Assembly: GCF_002394865.1 (NCBI RefSeq)
Contig: NZ_DGUZ01000019.1
Coordinates: 210,514 to 274,513 of the forward strand
Direction: 5' to 3'
DNA length: 64,000 nucleotides
Origin: Fibrobacter sp. UBA4297
GTDB taxonomy: Bacteria; Fibrobacterota; Fibrobacteria; Fibrobacterales; Fibrobacteraceae
The stretch's first letter is position 1. Each line of letters begins with the position of its first letter. The notes below the pieces were generated by a model. The model ran no database searches, was not told where the DNA came from, and saw nothing but the letters and a program-made list of their open reading frames with translations. The position numbers and the translations under genes were made by a program. Below are positions 43,323 to 52,633 of this stretch, piece after piece.

Positions 43323-45362
43323 TCAATAAGCGCAGTTCACACCGATCTCACCAAACTTTTCCGGTTCGGTAAAACCTTCCACACGGTTACCAGAACTTGA
43401 AGCGATATAGAAATCCATAAGCTTAGCCCAGAACATCAACTGCGCCCACTTACCTGCGGGGTAATTTCCACCATTACCTTCTTCATCAAGCGTCATGCTA
43501 TACGGAACGTTAAAGGCAATACGGTCGCCATGCAAAATCCCGCCTTCGACAACATTACCATCAACATCCTTCAAAACGCCTTCAAACTGGTACATAGTCC
43601 CTTCTTCACCCTTGTTTGTCGCCCCAGAAATTCGGGACACATAGAATCCGTAAACATTGTCACCACGTAATACAACGAACGAAGGCACTTGAGAGCTGTT
43701 CATCTTAGCAACTGTGGAATCCGCCAATTCCGTATTTACATACAAGCTATTAAGAGCAAAACCAGCTTCATCTACCAATGTCGTAACCTTACGTACCATC
43801 GGCATGCCATAGCGGGAAGGTGCGGCATAAATGCTAAAGGACGATGGCAGCGACATCGAGAAATCAGAGATTTCGGTCTGGCGGTTTGCCACAAAGAAAT
43901 GCAAATGATGCCAAGAATCATCAGCCCATCCCGTAGCATCAGACGCCCCATCACAATTCGTATACATAGCCAAAGGCTCTCCAACATGGCAACCATGATT
44001 ATTCTTTGCAAGAGTCTGAATACTCACGCTACCTGGAGCAGGCAAGTGCGTACCGCCCAAGTCAATCACCAGAACACCATCGACAAACACCCACAAGTCA
44101 CCACTACTAATAAACTTCAGTTCTTCTGGTACCGGCAACTGGTTTGATGACTTATACTGGAAAGTCGTGTAACCTTCCATAGTAAAGCCATAATTGCGCA
44201 AGTGCTGCAAGCCAAGAGTTCCATTCTTTATTGTCGCCTGTAAAGCCGCACTATGTCCGGTCCCTTCAGAATTTACAGCACGCGGGCCACCCGCATTCAG
44301 CCAGTCTGCGCAAAGCTTAGCGGTACTCTGGCCGTACAAATCCTGCTGAGTTTGAGCATACTGATACCTGTAAGGCGGGCAGAAAATAGAGAGCGACTGA
44401 GGCTCAAAAACTTCACAAGAACCCGTCAGCTGGATAGTTTCAATACAAGGTTTTGCACTCACCCATTCCCGATTCACCGGGTTCACGCTATCAAGCGGGA
44501 AGAATCCGCCATTACTGGAATTATAATTGTAAACAAAATCATTATTTTCATCAGAGGACCTCACAAGATCAAGGATCATATTGACGCGTTTGTTTACAGA
44601 AGGAACATCGGCAAACCACTGGTCAAAGTTCTTATTGTCGCAACGTTCGTTCAGCTTTTGAACGGCAACATCATACATATCAATGGTCCCATCATTGCTT
44701 GTATTCTTAAACAGCAAATAAGGATTCACCATGCCCGGTGTATAAACAACCGGATTCGCCCAGTTATTTTTACCGCCAGGACACTTTAAACCATTCACGT
44801 TATCAAGAGCATTTTTGTAGCCGCGCAAAATCTTAAGCCCAGATAGAGCGTCCACAGTCTCATAACATTCCCCGTATTCTAGGACCGGCCCCGCAGAAAC
44901 CTGTTGCAAATACGATGGCAAAAAAGGATTCGCCTGCATTGGCAAGCCATCAACGCCAATTTGAGCCCCCGCCCCGAATTTTTCGAAAGCGTACATGTTA
45001 CCGCATGTATTGTGGTAAGCCGCAGCCGAATACCATTCTTCATCAAAGCCAAAAGCTTTCATGGCAGCACCGGTCGCAGACCCATAGTTATAGATATCAT
45101 CCAGATGCTCAACCGCTTCTTCCGAGAAGTTTTCAAAATCCGAATGGTTCTGCTGAAAATCGCGTATAACGACATCTAAATTAAGCACAGAATTTTCGGC
45201 GCTAGCCCCCTCTTTCGCAAGAGGTCTAGACCCATCCGTAGGACAGTCCGTCCTATATTGAGCGCCATCAAAATCAACAGGAGCAGGGTCACTTTCAGAG
45301 CAAGCTGCCAAACATGCCATAATCGGCACAATTAAAGCCAAATTTCTTTTATTTCTATTCAT
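43323..45362 (-). CDS. Fibro-slime domain lipoprotein
   Basis: 679 residues. Signal peptide with lipobox ACLAAC, lipid anchor at about residue 21. The C-terminal half has the fibro-slime/PA14-like block: FTMEGYTTFQYKS, SSGDLWVFVDGVLVIDLGGTH, then WHHLHFFVANRQTEISDFSMSLP, known mainly from Fibrobacter surface proteins. The N-terminal half (residues 50-330) is Cys-containing and unfamiliar. Probably surface-exposed and adhesive; the fibro-slime domain's exact function is not established. Faces the rimP operon with about 140 bases between. Confidence 0.9.
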   Translation of the reverse strand: MNRNKRNLALIVPIMACLAACSESDPAPVDFDGAQYRTDCPTDGSRPLAKEGASAENSVLNLDVVIRDFQQNHSDFENFSEEAVEHLDDIYNYGSATGAAMKAFGFDEEWYSAAAYHNTCGNMYAFEKFGAGAQIGVDGLPMQANPFLPSYLQQVSAGPVLEYGECYETVDALSGLKILRGYKNALDNVNGLKCPGGKNNWANPVVYTPGMVNPYLLFKNTSNDGTIDMYDVAVQKLNERCDNKNFDQWFADVPSVNKRVNMILDLVRSSDENNDFVYNYNSSNGGFFPLDSVNPVNREWVSAKPCIETIQLTGSCEVFEPQSLSIFCPPYRYQYAQTQQDLYGQSTAKLCADWLNAGGPRAVNSEGTGHSAALQATIKNGTLGLQHLRNYGFTMEGYTTFQYKSSNQLPVPEELKFISSGDLWVFVDGVLVIDLGGTHLPAPGSVSIQTLAKNNHGCHVGEPLAMYTNCDGASDATGWADDSWHHLHFFVANRQTEISDFSMSLPSSFSIYAAPSRYGMPMVRKVTTLVDEAGFALNSLYVNTELADSTVAKMNSSQVPSFVVLRGDNVYGFYVSRISGATNKGEEGTMYQFEGVLKDVDGNVVEGGILHGDRIAFNVPYSMTLDEEGNGGNYPAGKWAQLMFWAKLMDFYIASSSGNRVEGFTEPEKFGEIGVNCAY

Positions 45363-45441
45363 TTTTCCTCCTTACTATAGCTAGGCGATAAAAAACACAC
45401 TAGCACTGAATAAAAGTTTGTTCTTAAAATAATAAAATTTT

Positions 45442-45542
45442 TCGCTTTATGCTATATGGCACTCCATATGGAGTGCATATAGCTCAGTTCGGTCATGCCA
45501 ACAAGTAAACTTGTTGTCGCGACGCTCGCTTTATGCTATATT
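45442..45542. repeat. 16-bp direct repeat flanking a 69-bp palindrome-bearing segment
   Basis: TCGCTTTATGCTATAT at 45442-45457 and again at 45527-45542. Between them: a perfect 18-bp palindrome GCACTCCATATGGAGTGC (45459-45476) and AACAAGTAAACTTGTT (45500-45515). The second copy is the -10 region (TGCTATATT) of the gene at 45549, with TTGTCG 17 bases upstream at 45514-45519. Confidence 0.85.
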
Positions 45543-45548
45543 TAAGGC

Positions 45549-45758
45549 ATGGCTTACGTACTTCTCATCCTTATCAGCATCGCAGGACTTGCACTCTGCG
45601 GTTTCTATCTCAAAAAGAACATTGTCCGCATCAAGGAAAAAAATAAGGACGAACCGAAAAAATACAAGCGTATCTGGAACTATGTGCCGACCGGACTTTG
45701 GTACGGCTACCTCATCCTGTTCTTCGCAGGCCTCACCATCAACAATACGATTTTCTAG
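45549..45758 (+). CDS. Small two-helix membrane protein
   Basis: 69 residues: helix 1 VLLILISIAGLALCGFYL, a basic cytoplasmic loop (KKNIVRIKEKNKDEPKKYKR), helix 2 WYGYLILFFAGLTI. No family recognised. The ATG follows the -10 box TATATT by 6 bases with no Shine-Dalgarno, so it should be leaderless. Coding likelihood rests on the two clean helices with a positively charged loop and on the promoter. Confidence 0.7.
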   Translation: MAYVLLILISIAGLALCGFYLKKNIVRIKEKNKDEPKKYKRIWNYVPTGLWYGYLILFFAGLTINNTIF

Positions 45759-45854
45759 TCATTAGTCATTGGTCTTTGGTCATTAGCATAGTAACTGCGG
45801 CGTAGCCGCCTAACTTCGAACTAATAACTAGAAACTAAAAACTAATAGCTAGTA
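45759..45854. repeat. Intergenic inverted-arm repeat, family A, with central hairpin
   Basis: Left units CATTAGTCATTGGTCTTTGG, centre GCGGCGTAGCCGC (5-bp stem), right units CTAATAACTAGAAACTAA. It separates convergent genes and overlaps the Nudix stop. Confidence 0.78.
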
Positions 45855-46571
45855 ATACACTTTCTGCGCTTCGAGCCAGCGTTCGTACAGGAACAAAGCA
45901 ATAAAGTTCTTTCCATCGATAAACTGGTGAGCCGCTTCTTCGTAAGGCAAGACTTCCGTGCGAATCCATTCGTTCTCGTCGGTATAGGTCTGATTCTTGC
46001 CGTCCATCGCTTCGAGTTCTTCGCGCGTCACGCTACGTTCAATCGCATAAAGGCGGATGCGTTCGTCCAAAAGCCCGCAACTTCCGGCAAAGCCATCGCT
46101 TTTACCCTTGTACCAGAAGTCCATCAAATCAATAAGTTCGGAATCCTTCGCCTTGATTTGAGCCTCTTCTTCAAGTTCCGAAAGCGCCACCTTGCGGAAA
46201 TCGCCCGACCAGTCGAGAATCCCTGCCGGAATTTCAAGCGAAGCCGTTTCCGAAATAGCAAATCGCGGCTGGCGCACCAAGAGTAAATAGCGTTTGCCTT
46301 CGCAATGAAGCACGACAAGCACGCCCACGGCATGGCCTCGCACAAGCACAATTCCGTGCACAGGCTTACCGTCTGGCAAAAAAGCCGTCGCATTCAGCTT
46401 GATGAACAGCGGCTCATGACGTTTGCTAAAGTAATCGACCGAAGCAAAATGCACCTTCGTAATATTGAACTTTTTCTCAGAAGCTTCAAGCCATTGTTTA
46501 TAAATTTTACTTTCAAGAATAACGGGCTTATCTTCTTCGGCAATTTCAGCAGCAAAGGAATATTCAATCAT
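45849..46571 (-). CDS. Nudix hydrolase, ADP-ribose pyrophosphatase-like
   Basis: 240 residues. Central Nudix fold (GIVLVRGHAVGVLVVLHCEGKRYLLLVRQPR, then EIPAGILDWSG...). The Nudix box is degenerate: GILDWSGDFRKVALSELEEEA keeps the metal-binding ELEEE cluster but has Gly for the first Glu and Ser for the Arg. The N-terminal domain (residues 1-75) resembles NudF-type dimerisation strands. Likely hydrolyses a nucleoside-diphosphate-sugar such as ADP-ribose. Overlaps the upstream lipoprotein by ATGA; last gene of an envelope operon. Confidence 0.82.
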   Translation of the reverse strand: MIEYSFAAEIAEEDKPVILESKIYKQWLEASEKKFNITKVHFASVDYFSKRHEPLFIKLNATAFLPDGKPVHGIVLVRGHAVGVLVVLHCEGKRYLLLVRQPRFAISETASLEIPAGILDWSGDFRKVALSELEEEAQIKAKDSELIDLMDFWYKGKSDGFAGSCGLLDERIRLYAIERSVTREELEAMDGKNQTYTDENEWIRTEVLPYEEAAHQFIDGKNFIALFLYERWLEAQKVYY

Positions 46572-47689
46572 TTCAACTCCGTCGAATCGGTGCGGAGCGT
46601 ATCGTTTGCAACCGTCGCCGATTTCCAGATTTTATATAAACTATCTACAGAGATTTTATCTTCGGATTCAACCACAAGGCTATCCGTAGAAATGTCGTAC
46701 GCCACCCAGTCCTTCTTTGTCGCAGGGCCGCAAGAACGTTCCTCTTCATTTGGCACAAAGAGTTCGCGAATAAACATCATCCGTCCGCCATAATAAAGCG
46801 CCGAATGAACAAAGCGACTTACCGTAGCACAGGTAGGGACTTCTTCCACGTAATACGTACTCGTGTGCCAAACGGTATCAGGACGCTCCATCACCTTGCC
46901 CAAAGCAGTAGAATCCAGTTCCCACTTTGCATCAAGGCAATACGTGGAATCCGAAGAAGCGCAAGCGTAACGCACTGGAACAAGGGCTGTATCACTAGTC
47001 TTCCAGGAGGTCGGATAAACAGTGTCCGCGATAACGGAATCGCACATATCTACACGCATCGTGCAATTTGCGCGAATCGTTCTCCAATGGAATATCTGCG
47101 GAGTCAGCGAATCCAAGACGCGCAAGACCGAGGGAGATTCTTTTGTCCGTAACGGCAGCGAACTAGGTTTTGCAAAAGCAGAATCGACATAAATAACGGA
47201 TGTATCAAGTTCCAATTTCCCACGGCGCAACATGATGGAATCCAAAAGCGAATCCGCATCGTTCTTTACGACTATTCTCGTGATATTCGAAGAAATTCCT
47301 TCGTTCGTCAACCTCTTAAATGTCGTGTCCGGGCGAAACATCGGAGATGGGCAATCCTCCGTATTAACCTTGATATTTACCTTGGGCGAAATGACGATGG
47401 CCGAATCTTCAAAAGTATAATTCAAGTCAATTGACTTAAGCGAGCAATTCGAAAAAGACCAGATTTTTGAAAGCGTAATATAGAGCGTATCCGAAGTCAG
47501 ATGAATCGCCCTACCAGAATCAAGCGTTGCGCCAAGAAAATAGCCATTACCCTCTACAGCCTGTCCATTTGGCATTACCGAAAGCGGGCCATCGCCATCC
47601 TGCGAGCACGAAGAAAATAACGCCATAAAAGACGACATCAAAATGACAAGCATGTAGACAGGAAAATTACTTGCAAAAGGACGCTTCAT
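46568..47689 (-). CDS. Putative lipoprotein, function unknown
   Basis: 373 residues. Signal peptide with lipobox LFSSC (Cys near residue 29). Mature chain is beta-rich with several Cys (FSNCSLKSIDLNY, ANCTMRVDMCDS, YACASSDSTYCLD), no recognised family. Co-transcribed between the M23-like gene (10 bases upstream) and the Nudix gene (4-base overlap). Its operon partners suggest an envelope role. Confidence 0.72.
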   Translation of the reverse strand: MKRPFASNFPVYMLVILMSSFMALFSSCSQDGDGPLSVMPNGQAVEGNGYFLGATLDSGRAIHLTSDTLYITLSKIWSFSNCSLKSIDLNYTFEDSAIVISPKVNIKVNTEDCPSPMFRPDTTFKRLTNEGISSNITRIVVKNDADSLLDSIMLRRGKLELDTSVIYVDSAFAKPSSLPLRTKESPSVLRVLDSLTPQIFHWRTIRANCTMRVDMCDSVIADTVYPTSWKTSDTALVPVRYACASSDSTYCLDAKWELDSTALGKVMERPDTVWHTSTYYVEEVPTCATVSRFVHSALYYGGRMMFIRELFVPNEEERSCGPATKKDWVAYDISTDSLVVESEDKISVDSLYKIWKSATVANDTLRTDSTELK

Positions 47690-47699
47690 ACGGGCTCAC

Positions 47700-48614
47700 T
47701 CAAAATGGCAAATTCTTTTTGAATATAGCAATTTGAGCAGAATCCACCGGGTGTGTTGCCTTATAGAAATCTTTCCAGCGCACGAACAATCCATTCTGGC
47801 GAACTGTCAAGAAGAAAGAGGAACTGTCCTGCGGCGAAAGGCGGCCGACGGCGTCTTTCACGCTGAGCGTCTTGCCGACTACAGGCGCCATTTTCCAGTA
47901 ACCGATGCCAAACATGCGCGACGTTATGCCGTTTCCGTGGTTAAGTTCAACAAACATGCCCAAGGAATCGCGTCCAGCTTCAAGCACAATCCCCGGAAGC
48001 ACCGGATAAATCGGGGCTTCGCCAAGTCCCTTGAACAAATCGGCCGAAAGCAATTGCTCCAAACCTTCAAAGTCAAAGTTGTCTACAATCGCAAGCGCCG
48101 ACCATCCCAGTGGGACATGCGGACACGGTCCCGGGAAAAGGCAGCCCGTCTTGCTCGAAATCCAGACCTTCGAGGAATCCTCGCGCATCATGTGCAAAAA
48201 GACATTGCGCGTCGAATCTTCAAGCACGACAAGAAGCGCATCGCCAAAGTCCTTCTTGGAGGCCACCCAATGAATTTTAGCCCCATCGTTTGCCAAATTT
48301 TTCACATAGCGCAAGAACGTATTCGGAAGTTCAAGCGAATCCGTCACAATCCATGAACACTGGGCATAATCGTTCTTCAGTTCAAACGGAGTTCCGTCAT
48401 ACGACGTGCAACCAGCAATCCAGTCTTCAACAACTGGAGGTGCAGGCTCTTCGTTACCAGGGAGCGGGAGCATATCCACCAACTTGTGGAACCAGCCATT
48501 TGTATAGGCGGCAATAATCAATGCAAAGACTAAGACAATCCTTATCAGCGGGAATTTGCGACGTTCCCGCCTCTTCCTTCGCTTTCCTTGATACTCAGAG
48601 AACTCTACAGCCAT
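47700..48614 (-). CDS. Membrane-anchored protein with degenerate M23 (lysostaphin-like) domain
   Basis: 304 residues. Basic N-terminus (GKRRKRRERRK), one membrane helix (IRIVLVFALIIAAYTNGW), then a periplasmic part. The C-terminal 100 residues read like an M23 peptidase fold (LPGIVLEAGRDSLGMFVELNHGNGI ... VVGKTLSVKDAVG) but the HxxxD and HxH zinc ligands are missing, so it is probably a non-catalytic regulator or scaffold, as known for inactive LytM factors. Starts 3 bases after the STAS gene. Confidence 0.7.
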   Translation of the reverse strand: MAVEFSEYQGKRRKRRERRKFPLIRIVLVFALIIAAYTNGWFHKLVDMLPLPGNEEPAPPVVEDWIAGCTSYDGTPFELKNDYAQCSWIVTDSLELPNTFLRYVKNLANDGAKIHWVASKKDFGDALLVVLEDSTRNVFLHMMREDSSKVWISSKTGCLFPGPCPHVPLGWSALAIVDNFDFEGLEQLLSADLFKGLGEAPIYPVLPGIVLEAGRDSLGMFVELNHGNGITSRMFGIGYWKMAPVVGKTLSVKDAVGRLSPQDSSSFFLTVRQNGLFVRWKDFYKATHPVDSAQIAIFKKNLPF

Positions 48615-48617
48615 TGG

Positions 48618-49211
48618 TTACAAGACCAGATAAGTCACGACAGCAACGACAACCAGCAAGAGCACGATTACCGCAACAAGCGAACCCTTCGAAGACGAAG
48701 ATTCGTCCACAAGAGGGTTCTTGTCCAAAATTTTCGGTTCCGACACCGTTTTTTGCGGAGCGGGTTGAGGCGTCTGCGGAGCAGCTGAAGTTTCAACAGC
48801 TGCCGACGATTCCGAAATTTGCGGTTCCGCTTTCGCAGGTTCCTCTTGAACAAGCTTTTTCTGTTCCACCGGAACATAGGCCGCCATTTCTTCTTCACTC
48901 ATGAAAATTCGAATATAGCGTTCAAGACCCACTTTCTTGAGGCTTTTAGCAAGGCACTCCCTATCGGCAAGAACAGCAAACGTTCCATTCCGCTTGGAAA
49001 GTTCCTGGTGGAACTGCATAAAGGCATTATACGCATCGCTATAGACAAAATCAATGCCCGACAAATCAACACCGATAAACTTGACATCATCATTTTCCGC
49101 CATTACGGCACGGAAATTCGCCTTGAAAGATTCAGCATCGAAAGCTCCAATCGGATTGAGAGGAGCCGGAAGCACACGGAATAAACCCACACTTTTATTA
49201 TCCATCATCAT
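48618..49211 (-). CDS. STAS-domain protein with C-terminal membrane anchor
   Basis: 197 residues. Residues 8-110 are a STAS (anti-sigma-factor antagonist) fold, with FVYSDAYNAF carrying the serine usually phosphorylated by a partner kinase. A Pro/Ala/Glu linker (about 115-170) leads to one C-terminal helix (LVAVIVLLLVVVAVVTYLVL), so the domain is tethered at the inner membrane facing the cytoplasm. Tail-anchored STAS proteins are uncommon. Start ATG 49211; TATATT lies 7 bases upstream, with no Shine-Dalgarno, so the operon mRNA should be leaderless. Confidence 0.85.
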   Translation of the reverse strand: MMMDNKSVGLFRVLPAPLNPIGAFDAESFKANFRAVMAENDDVKFIGVDLSGIDFVYSDAYNAFMQFHQELSKRNGTFAVLADRECLAKSLKKVGLERYIRIFMSEEEMAAYVPVEQKKLVQEEPAKAEPQISESSAAVETSAAPQTPQPAPQKTVSEPKILDKNPLVDESSSSKGSLVAVIVLLLVVVAVVTYLVL

Positions 49212-49285
49212 GACTAAAAATATAAGCTATTGAGCAAGCAAAGTAACACTCAAAATATCAAAAAAATTTAAAGAGTCTCCTTGCT

Positions 49286-50548
49286 TTATTCCAAAATTTC
49301 ATCGTCGGTCTCAACAATCGAAGTCCGTGATTCCGAGGCTGCAGGCGATTCTTTCGTCGGAACTGTCGCAGGGGGTTCGTTCACCGGAATTGCGATTTCT
49401 TCCACCGGAGCACTAGGCGTTTCCGAAACGCGTTCCTCTACAAACTCTTCGACCGGATATTCTTCGGGCTCCTCCGTGACAAGCTTCTTCAATGCGTCGG
49501 TCTTATTTAAGCGCCCAGATTCTTTAGGCTTGTGGCCAAAGAGATACGGGCTAAAGTTTACGCTCACACGATGTACCGGAGAGAACACCGGATGCGATTC
49601 AAAGGCGTAATCCACTTCAAGGAAGTTTGCAATCGTAAGACCGGCACCCGCCGTCACGCTCTTGAATGTCGTAAAGCTACTTAAACCAACGCGCAACTTG
49701 AGGCCAAAGTCAAATGCGAATTCCACACCGCCATGACCACCAGACAGCCAGTCTATCGGATTTTCCCAAATGCGCTTGCCGTTAGTGTCTGTCTCATAAT
49801 CCAAATCTCTAGCTTCACGGTGGAAAAGCCCCGCACTCTGCCAATAGAAATTGAATTTGCCATACAAATAGTTCACCGGCAAGCCATAGCTCAAGGCCAC
49901 GTAAAACTCCGGTGAAGAATATTCAAACTCGCCCGATTCCCAAGACGTTGCCGACGAGGTCCAGCCCTTCAAGAGACCGGATACATAAAAATCGTCCTTG
50001 ATCTGGTAACGAGCGCTAGCATCGCCACGGAAACCCCAGCCACTTTGGTCTATATCACGATAAAGCACATGGAACGCAAGACCCAAGTCCAAGCGGTCTA
50101 TAATGCGGCGGCCCCAGGCAACAGAAAACACCCAGTCGGCAATCGAAAGCGTATTGTAGTCCGAACCTTCCGGCAGCGGGTCCCCTTCATGGATGTAAGG
50201 AATGTCATCTGCACCAAATCTGGAGAATGAAACACCTAAGCCCTGATTATCAGGGAGCGGAATCACCATCGATGCGTAATCGTACTTGGTGTCTTCGTAA
50301 TATGCCGTATGCGAAAACGAAGCCCACATGTACTTGGCTTGAGAAAGCTGGTATGCATTCGTACCAAGCCCAAGATAATCACCTTCGACCGCTAAAGTCG
50401 CAGAACCCAAGGCCGCAGAACGCGCACCCGGTCCAATATCAAGAGTTGCATTCGCACCCACAACGCGGTCGGCAGCAAAAGAAGTCGACACAAGCGCGCA
50501 GGCAAGGAAACAAGTCCGCAGAGATATAATTTTTTTCAAAAAAGACAT
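49286..50548 (-). CDS. PorV/PorQ-like outer-membrane barrel protein with acidic C-terminal tail
   Basis: 420 residues. Signal peptide 1-25, then a FadL/PorV-type barrel: GPGARSAALGSATLAVEGDYLGL, WASFSHTAYYEDTKYDYAS, GVSFSRFGADDI, FSVAWGRRIIDRLDLGLAF. The final 70 residues are an acidic Pro/Glu tail (TEEPEEYPVEEFVEER). PorV/PorQ proteins serve type IX secretion in Bacteroidota; the CTD-bearing GH74 and CE6 proteins here would be plausible clients, but other members have no such role. 74 bases upstream of the STAS gene. Confidence 0.75.
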   Translation of the reverse strand: MSFLKKIISLRTCFLACALVSTSFAADRVVGANATLDIGPGARSAALGSATLAVEGDYLGLGTNAYQLSQAKYMWASFSHTAYYEDTKYDYASMVIPLPDNQGLGVSFSRFGADDIPYIHEGDPLPEGSDYNTLSIADWVFSVAWGRRIIDRLDLGLAFHVLYRDIDQSGWGFRGDASARYQIKDDFYVSGLLKGWTSSATSWESGEFEYSSPEFYVALSYGLPVNYLYGKFNFYWQSAGLFHREARDLDYETDTNGKRIWENPIDWLSGGHGGVEFAFDFGLKLRVGLSSFTTFKSVTAGAGLTIANFLEVDYAFESHPVFSPVHRVSVNFSPYLFGHKPKESGRLNKTDALKKLVTEEPEEYPVEEFVEERVSETPSAPVEEIAIPVNEPPATVPTKESPAASESRTSIVETDDEILE

Positions 50549-50598
50549 TTGGTGTCATCTAAAATAGATATTTTTCTTTTCGAAAATAAATCAAGGCC

Positions 50599-51495
50599 AT
50601 GCTTTTAGACGAATACATCCAAAATTTCCTGATATACCTGCAAACCCAGCGCAGGTATTCCGAAAGAACGGTCATTACGTACCGAAAATCGCTAGAAAAA
50701 TACCTCGCCACACTCACCGAAAGTGCGCCTCTCGAAGCGTTTTCCGAAACGAACGTCAAGAATTTTGTGTGGGACTTGAAAATCAAGCAAAAGCTTGCGC
50801 CTACAAGCATCTGCGAGCATCTCGCCGCATTAAAAAGTTTTGGCAAGTACCTCGTGCGTTCCAAAATTTTGCAGAAGAACCCCGCCGAAGCGGTCCCCAT
50901 GCCCAAGCGCCCCAAGCGCCTCGTCGCATTTCTCGGTCAAAAGGACCTCGCCGAAGAGAAATTCCCTGAATTGCCTCAGAATCCGACGCTCCCGCAAGTC
51001 CGCGCACGTCTTTTGCTCGAACTCATTTACGGTTCGGGACTTCGAATTTCGGAATGCCAGAGTCTCTGTTGGAACCAATTACAAACAAAAGAAAGACTTG
51101 TCCGAGTGATTGGTAAAGGCAATAAAGAACGCATTGTCCCGATTACAGACACGCTAATTTTCTGGCTCGAAAAATTCAGGGCTGCAGAAATTGAAGCGGG
51201 GCATACCCCAACAATTACAAGTTACGTGTTCTTAAACGAAAACGGAAAGCCTTACGACGTCCGCACACTCCGCAACGACATCCACGACCTGCTCCGTGAA
51301 ATAGGCTGGGAAGGCAAGGCGAGCCCGCACGTTCTGCGCCATAGCTTCGCCACTCACCTGCTCGAAAACGGCGCCGAAATCATGAGCGTCAAGGAAATGC
51401 TCGGACACTCGAACATCTCAACAACGCAAATTTACACGCATGTGAACGCCGAACGCCTCAAGCAGGCCTTCAAGAAAACGCACCCGCGCGCCTAG
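50599..51495 (+). CDS. Tyrosine recombinase XerC/XerD
   Basis: 298 residues, standard Xer length. Resolves chromosome dimers at dif. All catalytic residues are present: R149 (GSGLRISE), K173 (GKGNKER), H244 and R247 (HVLRHSFATH), H270 (LGHSN) and Y279 (TQIYTHV). N-terminal core-binding domain QTQRRYSERTVITYRKSLEKY. It stands alone without phage genes, favouring the housekeeping Xer over an integrase; whether XerC or XerD cannot be told here. Confidence 0.92.
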   Translation: MLLDEYIQNFLIYLQTQRRYSERTVITYRKSLEKYLATLTESAPLEAFSETNVKNFVWDLKIKQKLAPTSICEHLAALKSFGKYLVRSKILQKNPAEAVPMPKRPKRLVAFLGQKDLAEEKFPELPQNPTLPQVRARLLLELIYGSGLRISECQSLCWNQLQTKERLVRVIGKGNKERIVPITDTLIFWLEKFRAAEIEAGHTPTITSYVFLNENGKPYDVRTLRNDIHDLLREIGWEGKASPHVLRHSFATHLLENGAEIMSVKEMLGHSNISTTQIYTHVNAERLKQAFKKTHPRA

Positions 51496-51503
51496 CCCTC
51501 TAA

Positions 51504-52625
51504 CTAAAAGAAACTTCCTTTAACGCCGACAGCAATAGTCCACTGCTGGCCAATGTCACTCCAGTCCGGAGCGTTCCACTTCTTCATCGGCTTTTCGCTG
51601 TATTCATTCTTAGAATCTGCGCCACCCGCCTTATCATGAATCGGGAGCGAAAACGCGAGGAACACCGGGAAGTCCGGATTCGAGAATTCCAAGCCGTACA
51701 CGAGCGAAACAGACCAAGCCTGGTGATCCGGGTCCGGCCTCGGGTCGTAAATGCCTTCAGATTCAGAAGATATCCAAGCCACGCCAAGCGGGATCGAAAA
51801 ATTCAAGCCAAACGACTGGACAATGCCCGAACGACCACGATAACCATAAGCGACAGAACCACCAATAGACGGCGGAGTAAATGCGCCAAGGTCATTTTCG
51901 CCATACGGTTTGAAGCGGTAATTGAAACGGTCACCATGTTTCTTGATATCCTTCCAATAGCTGTCGTTAAACTCATTTTCGCCCGAGAACAAGTGCATCG
52001 CAAACGGGTGCGTGTAACTCAAGCTATAAAGCCAGATGCCCTTGTCCGTATCGCGGCTGTAGTCCCATCCAAGCGTAAGCGAGTAAAGGCCACTCCCCTT
52101 CTGGAAACTGCTCGGCAAGATTTCCTTACCGCCATCCTTACCGCGCTTGATATCATACTGCCCCGTCGGAATCGAAAGCGACGCCGAAAGCGATGCCGCA
52201 CCGCCACTGCCAATCGTCTTCGAGAAATCGAACGAGATATCGCCAAGACCGCCCGTTGTGCGGTCCGTCGGAGTCTGGTTACTGCGATACTGAACTTCGC
52301 CCTGATGGCTCATGAACGGAATCGTCACACCAACCTTTGTATCCCACGTCGGCTTAATCGAAAAATGCGGATTCACCGTAAGAGCCGAGAAATTCTGCCC
52401 CACATTGTACTTTGTAAAGACCTCCGCTTCGAGGATTCCGCCCGAAACGCCTTGACCAATCCACTTGATACCATCGCCAGAACCGCCACCGGAACCGCCC
52501 GCACCGCAACCGCCAATAGACTCCCACGGAGTCGCAGGCGTCACAGGGGAATTAAAGCCTGCGTAAAAAGCAACCGCAACAAGTGCGACAAGAGAACATC
52601 CCTCAATCAAAAAATTCTTCTTCAT
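51504..52625 (-). CDS. Outer-membrane beta-barrel protein (transporter-like)
   Basis: 373 residues. Signal-peptide-like N-terminus (MKKNFLIEGCSLVALVAVAFYAGFN), a Gly/Ser-rich GAGGSGGGSGDG, then amphipathic strands (SIKPTWDTKVGVTIPF, LSASLSIPTGQYDI, GLYSLTLGWDYSRD, GVAWISSE) ending in Phe (VGVKGSFF). Resembles meta-pathway/phenol-type or TTHB-like barrels only loosely. Start ATG 52625 preferred to 52637; it overlaps the upstream lipoprotein stop region. Function unknown. Confidence 0.75.
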   Translation of the reverse strand: MKKNFLIEGCSLVALVAVAFYAGFNSPVTPATPWESIGGCGAGGSGGGSGDGIKWIGQGVSGGILEAEVFTKYNVGQNFSALTVNPHFSIKPTWDTKVGVTIPFMSHQGEVQYRSNQTPTDRTTGGLGDISFDFSKTIGSGGAASLSASLSIPTGQYDIKRGKDGGKEILPSSFQKGSGLYSLTLGWDYSRDTDKGIWLYSLSYTHPFAMHLFSGENEFNDSYWKDIKKHGDRFNYRFKPYGENDLGAFTPPSIGGSVAYGYRGRSGIVQSFGLNFSIPLGVAWISSESEGIYDPRPDPDHQAWSVSLVYGLEFSNPDFPVFLAFSLPIHDKAGGADSKNEYSEKPMKKWNAPDWSDIGQQWTIAVGVKGSFF

Positions 52626-52633
52626 ACAGCACC

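Noticed and set aside
50599..51495. Phage or integron integrase
   Set aside because: Length and motifs are those of Xer; no phage, cassette or attachment-site features nearby.
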